Shown: one piece after another, positions 5,708-8,172 of the stretch | Layout of the letters: each line of letters begins with the position of its first letter | How positions within the stretch are numbered: position 1 is the stretch's first letter | Assembly (NCBI GenBank): GCA_019314185.1 | Contig: JAFCZU010000375.1 | Coordinates: forward strand, 1 to 8,172 | DNA: 8,172 nt | Reading direction: 5' to 3' | From: Deltaproteobacteria bacterium | Lineage (GTDB): Bacteria; Desulfobacterota; Desulfobacteria; Desulfobacterales; ETH-SRB1 | Notes under the pieces: generated by a model | Database searches by the model: none | The model's input: the letters and a program-made list of their open reading frames with translations, nothing else | Told to the model about the DNA's origin: nothing | Program-made: the position numbers and the translations under genes

Positions 5708-5799
5708 AAAATCATCCTCTCAAGATAACCGTTCACAGTTGTCGGTTCACAGTTCACAGTTACTGGTTCTCTGATTTCTGGCATCTGACCACTGATCCC
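5708..5799. repeat. flgH-flgI spacer with GTTCACAG-type repeats
   Basis: The 92-bp gap holds GTTCACAG at 5731, GGTTCACAGTTCACAGTTAC at 5744-5763 and the second copy (5746-5780) of the 35-bp repeat also found at 4375-4409, followed by CATCTGACCACTGATCCCTT. The flgI ribosome binding site is at its low-coordinate end. No promoter or terminator is evident. Confidence 0.65.
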
Positions 5800-6555
5800 T
5801 TAAAATGGCCATGCCCAATCCACAACACGCGTCAACCAGCCTGGTCTCATTTTGTCATTAATCACGCCAGTACCTGTATAAACAATTTTTGCATCGGCAA
5901 TGTACTGTGATGATATAACATTGTCCGAGGTAATATCCTCGGGTCTGATAATACCGGAAACAACAATGTACTGATCTTCGGCATTTATAGCCAACCGCCG
6001 TCTCCCCTCTATAGCGAGATTGCCATTGGAGAGCACCCTGACAACCCTCGCTGTTATCTTTGCCTCTAATGTGCCATCACGACTCGTTTTACCCTTGCCT
6101 GAAAGACTGTTTTTGGAAGAACCGCCTACCTGAATCGATGGAAGAAGCCCTGCGCTATTTATATCTGCTCCATCTGTAAGATCCTTATTTCTTCTCGCTA
6201 TCTGTCTATCCACCCCGAGGAGAGAAGATATCCCCGCAAGAGTCTTGGTATCTCTGCTGGTGCTTGTATCAGCAGAATTAGTACCAGAGGAATACTCGTC
6301 TATGACTATTGTAATAATATCATCAACATGCCTTGCTTTATTATCGGTAAAAAGTGAATTTTTCGCATTTTCGCCAGGCCAGATAGATCCTGTGGGCGGA
6401 AGCGATATTTCCTCCTTTGGAAGCAAAACAGGTTCATCTTTTTTTACCATATTAATACTTGAAGAACATCCGGTAATAACGAACAAAAAAAGGATACCCA
6501 TCAAGACTATGTTGAGTAATCGAGTAGTCGAGTAGTTGTTATTGTTTGATTTCAT
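5800..6555 (-). CDS. flgH: FlgH, flagellar L-ring lipoprotein
   Basis: FlgH forms the outer-membrane L-ring. The 251-residue product has a lipoprotein signal: hydrophobic stretch 16-28 and lipobox ITGC with Cys30 as the lipidated residue. The family core follows: GSIWPGENAKNSLFTDNKARHVDDIITIVIDE at about 57-88, the S/T/N-rich stretch after it, LEAKITARVVRVLSNGNLAIEGRR mid-protein, and VVSGIIRPEDITSDNVISS, then the ADAKIVYTGTG and WLTRVVDWAWPF ending. Length is normal for the family (about 220-250). The ATG at 6555 is one base beyond the flgA stop, with GGTGGGG about 7 nt upstream inside flgA, so it is translationally coupled to flgA. The n-region (NNNNYSTTRLLN) is encoded by an 8-bp repeat and looks like acquired sequence. 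Confidence 0.97.
   Translation of the reverse strand: MKSNNNNYSTTRLLNIVLMGILFLFVITGCSSSINMVKKDEPVLLPKEEISLPPTGSIWPGENAKNSLFTDNKARHVDDIITIVIDEYSSGTNSADTSTSRDTKTLAGISSLLGVDRQIARRNKDLTDGADINSAGLLPSIQVGGSSKNSLSGKGKTSRDGTLEAKITARVVRVLSNGNLAIEGRRRLAINAEDQYIVVSGIIRPEDITSDNVISSQYIADAKIVYTGTGVINDKMRPGWLTRVVDWAWPF
6513..6536. repeat. Octamer triplet in the flgH signal-peptide coding region
   Basis: Three tandem 8-mers on the plus strand: TGAGTAAT, CGAGTAGT, CGAGTAGT. On the coding strand they give the residues YSTTRLL before the hydrophobic core of the lipoprotein signal. The unit differs from the other repeats in the window. Confidence 0.8.
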
Positions 6556-6556
6556 G

Positions 6557-7363
6557 TTAAAACCCCACCTTCACGAGAGAAATACCCGTTACCCTGGCAT
6601 AAATCATATTTTTAGATGATAAGTTTCTGACCTTTATCAAATCTCCATGCATTCCATCCTGCTCTGACATTCCAATGGTCGTTATTCTCATCGGGCCGTT
6701 TTCAAAGATAATTTTTACCGGCTTTCCCCTCTTTACCATCGGTATGCTTCTCACCATATTTCCTGTTATTTCGGCATTTGCTTTAACATTTGTGCGAAGT
6801 TTCATACCAACAACAGCATCAGGGTTCGAGATAATATTTGAAGGCAAGCGGTCAAACCACTTTTCAACCAGATTGACATCACCGCGCTCAATCTTAATAT
6901 TTCTATGAAGAAACTTTGTGCTGACTACAACATCCATTAGCACATCTATTCTGACTCTGACAGTTTTCCCTTTCAGAAATGTACCATTTTCATAGCACCT
7001 GACGGTAAAAGAAGAATTTCCGATAAAATCCTCATTTCTTCTGCTCAAAACCCGACAGGTAATTTTTTTTCCTGTTAGTTTCAAATCAGACACCCCGGCA
7101 GGAAATTCTACCCGCACAACACTTTTCGGCCAGGACATGTTATTTTCAATATATGTCCTGACATACGCCTTTATTGTTTCGCTTTTTATCACTACAGTGG
7201 AAGCCGCGCATACATGACCGCTGAAGAAAAGCAAGGCAACAACACTCATAATTAAATATTTAAGCTGAAAGGGAAAAGCTGAAAGCTCAAAGGAAAAAAA
7301 GGATTTGAGTATCGACTCTCCAGTTTTCGCACAAAGTTTACTTGCTTGAATAATAACAGCCAC
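6557..7363 (-). CDS. flgA: FlgA, P-ring assembly chaperone, with long N-terminal extension
   Basis: FlgA is a periplasmic chaperone that assists FlgI polymerisation into the P-ring. The 268-residue product has the SAF-type C-terminal domain: FLHRNIKIERGDVNLVEKW at about 155-173, then NPDAVVGMKLRTNVKANAEI and VKRGKPVKIIFENGPMRIT, ending in the second beta domain. A signal peptide is recognisable (MSVVALLFFSGHVCAA, residues 39-54), but it is preceded by 38 residues. The GTG at 7363 has AAGGGAG 7 nt upstream and begins 12 bp after the flgG stop, so it is the best-supported start. The ATG of Met39 at 7249 has no ribosome binding site. Part of the extension (about 25-35, FELSAFPFQLK) is coded by an AGCTGAAA-type repeat, suggesting repeat insertion into the original n-region. 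Its last bases carry the flgH ribosome binding site. Confidence 0.93.
   Translation of the reverse strand: MAVIIQASKLCAKTGESILKSFFSFELSAFPFQLKYLIMSVVALLFFSGHVCAASTVVIKSETIKAYVRTYIENNMSWPKSVVRVEFPAGVSDLKLTGKKITCRVLSRRNEDFIGNSSFTVRCYENGTFLKGKTVRVRIDVLMDVVVSTKFLHRNIKIERGDVNLVEKWFDRLPSNIISNPDAVVGMKLRTNVKANAEITGNMVRSIPMVKRGKPVKIIFENGPMRITTIGMSEQDGMHGDLIKVRNLSSKNMIYARVTGISLVKVGF
7262..7300. repeat. AGCTGAAA-type repeat inside the 5' end of flgA
   Basis: On the plus strand AAGCTGAAA occurs at 7262-7270 and 7276-7284 (period 14), followed by a decayed AGCTCAAAGG. It encodes part of the N-terminal extension of FlgA. From memory, runs of this kind are common between genes of environmental diderms; not verified here. 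Confidence 0.65.
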
Positions 7364-7370
7364 TTAATCG

Positions 7371-7377
7371 CTCCCTT
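7371..7377 (-). promoter_or_regulatory. Ribosome binding site supporting the GTG start of flgA
   Basis: AAGGGAG on the minus strand overlaps the flgG stop codon and lies 7 nt from the GTG at 7363. It is the main reason to keep the long form of FlgA over the internal ATG at 7249. Confidence 0.65.
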
Positions 7378-8158
7378 ACCGCTTAAGGCCATTAGCCATC
7401 TGCAGCATAGCATCTGCCGTTTGAATGGCCTTTGAATTTATCTCGTATGCTCTCTGGCCCACAATCATCTTGACCATTTCATCCACAACATTTACATTTG
7501 ACATCTCCAAAAAACGTTGTGAAATGGTGCCGTTCCCATCTTCTCCTGGATTTCCAGCAGTAGCTTCACCGGAGGCATCCGTCCTGTCATAGAGATTTCT
7601 ACCCAGGCTGGCAAGTCCGGCGGGATTGGTAAACCTGGCAAGCTCTATTCTTCCGGTTGCCAGGGAATTGCCTTGTCCATCGGTTGCCGTCCATGTGCCT
7701 CCGCTGTCAACAGTAAAATGCACCATTTCCATAGGCACATCCACTGCGGGCATCAATTTAAGCCCTTCAGAATTACACAAAGAACCATCACTGTCAGTCT
7801 TGAAATTGCCTGCCCGTGTGTAAACAGTACGCCCATTATCATCAAGCTGAAAAAAGCCATCCCCTTCAATAGCAAAATCGAATGCATTGTCCGTCTGCAT
7901 ATAATCACCCTGGCCAAACATTTTTTGAACAGCCACAGGTTTTACGCCCATACCGATTTCTATACCCACCGGCAACTGACTCCCGCCGGATGTCTCGGCT
8001 CCTGATTTCGAATATACTTGATACATGAGATCCTGAAAATCAGCCCTTGACTTTTTAAATCCCACGGTATTAATATTGGCCAGGTTGTTCGCAACAACGT
8101 CCTGACTTATCTGTTGCGCCTCCATGCCGGTTGCGGCCGTCCATAAAGCCTTTATCAT
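7376..8158 (-). CDS. flgG: FlgG, flagellar distal rod protein
   Basis: FlgG polymerises into the distal rod that passes through the L and P rings. The 260-residue length is normal for the family. It begins MIKALWTAATGMEAQQ, followed by the rod/hook N-terminal motif NNLANINTVGFKKSRADFQD at about 24-43. The central region has the DGFFQL and TVYTRAGNFKTDSDGSL motifs at about 100-127. The C-terminus carries the paired family motif: SQRFLEMSNVNVVDEMVKMI, QRAYEINSKAIQTADAML, ending MANGLKR. The ATG at 8158 has AAGGGAGGA 5 nt upstream. One cysteine (about 128, in SLCNSEG) is unusual for an axial protein. flgF would be the expected gene just upstream, beyond the window. Confidence 0.98.
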   Translation of the reverse strand: MIKALWTAATGMEAQQISQDVVANNLANINTVGFKKSRADFQDLMYQVYSKSGAETSGGSQLPVGIEIGMGVKPVAVQKMFGQGDYMQTDNAFDFAIEGDGFFQLDDNGRTVYTRAGNFKTDSDGSLCNSEGLKLMPAVDVPMEMVHFTVDSGGTWTATDGQGNSLATGRIELARFTNPAGLASLGRNLYDRTDASGEATAGNPGEDGNGTISQRFLEMSNVNVVDEMVKMIVGQRAYEINSKAIQTADAMLQMANGLKR

Positions 8159-8172
8159 GTTGATCCTCCCTT

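Noticed and set aside
1..8172. A novel defence, biosynthetic or mobile gene system
   Set aside because: All protein-coding space is accounted for by known flagellar families; novelty here is confined to repeats, the small element and the flgI duplication.

Overview
The window carries a chromosomal flagellar gene cluster, all on the minus strand. Read 5' to 3' on that strand the order is flgG - flgA - flgH - flgI - flgJ (rod-binding domain only) - flgM - flgN - flgK - flgL (cut by the window edge at position 1). The host makes P-ring (FlgI), L-ring lipoprotein (FlgH) and P-ring chaperone (FlgA), so it is a Gram-negative, diderm bacterium. The gene order, the short FlgJ without a muramidase domain, and the intergenic short-period repeats fit a Desulfobacterota/deltaproteobacterial or Nitrospirota-like genome. 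That placement is inference; no marker gene here fixes it.

Layout from high to low coordinates. 8158-5800: flgG, flgA and flgH are tightly packed (12-bp and 1-bp gaps); they make the distal rod and the start of the L/P-ring system. 5707-4529: flgI, whose 3' end contains a perfect 62-bp tandem duplication that replaces the last six residues without changing protein length. 4356-4033: a small flgJ. 3947-3920: a good match to a sigma-28 (FliA) promoter, just upstream of flgM. 3880-1641: flgM, flgN and flgK with 4-bp gaps, a late operon of anti-sigma factor, hook-junction chaperone and hook-filament junction protein 1. 1640-1189: 452 bp without a gene, filled with repeats and a small inverted-repeat element. 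1188-1: flgL, open through the window edge.

The genes act in sequence. FlgG builds the distal rod. FlgJ supports rod assembly. FlgA, FlgI and FlgH form the periplasmic and outer-membrane bushing. FlgN chaperones FlgK and FlgL to the export gate. FlgM restrains sigma-28 until the hook is finished. The sigma-28 promoter in front of flgM splits the cluster into an upstream hook-basal-body part and a late part.

I see no new enzymatic or defence system. What is unusual is the DNA between the genes: most junctions with space carry a different family of short-period (7- to 14-bp) repeats, two of these intrude into the N-terminal coding sequence of flgA and flgH, and the flgK-flgL gap looks like a layered insertion bounded by a 19-bp near-perfect inverted repeat with a 122-bp MITE-like element nested inside.
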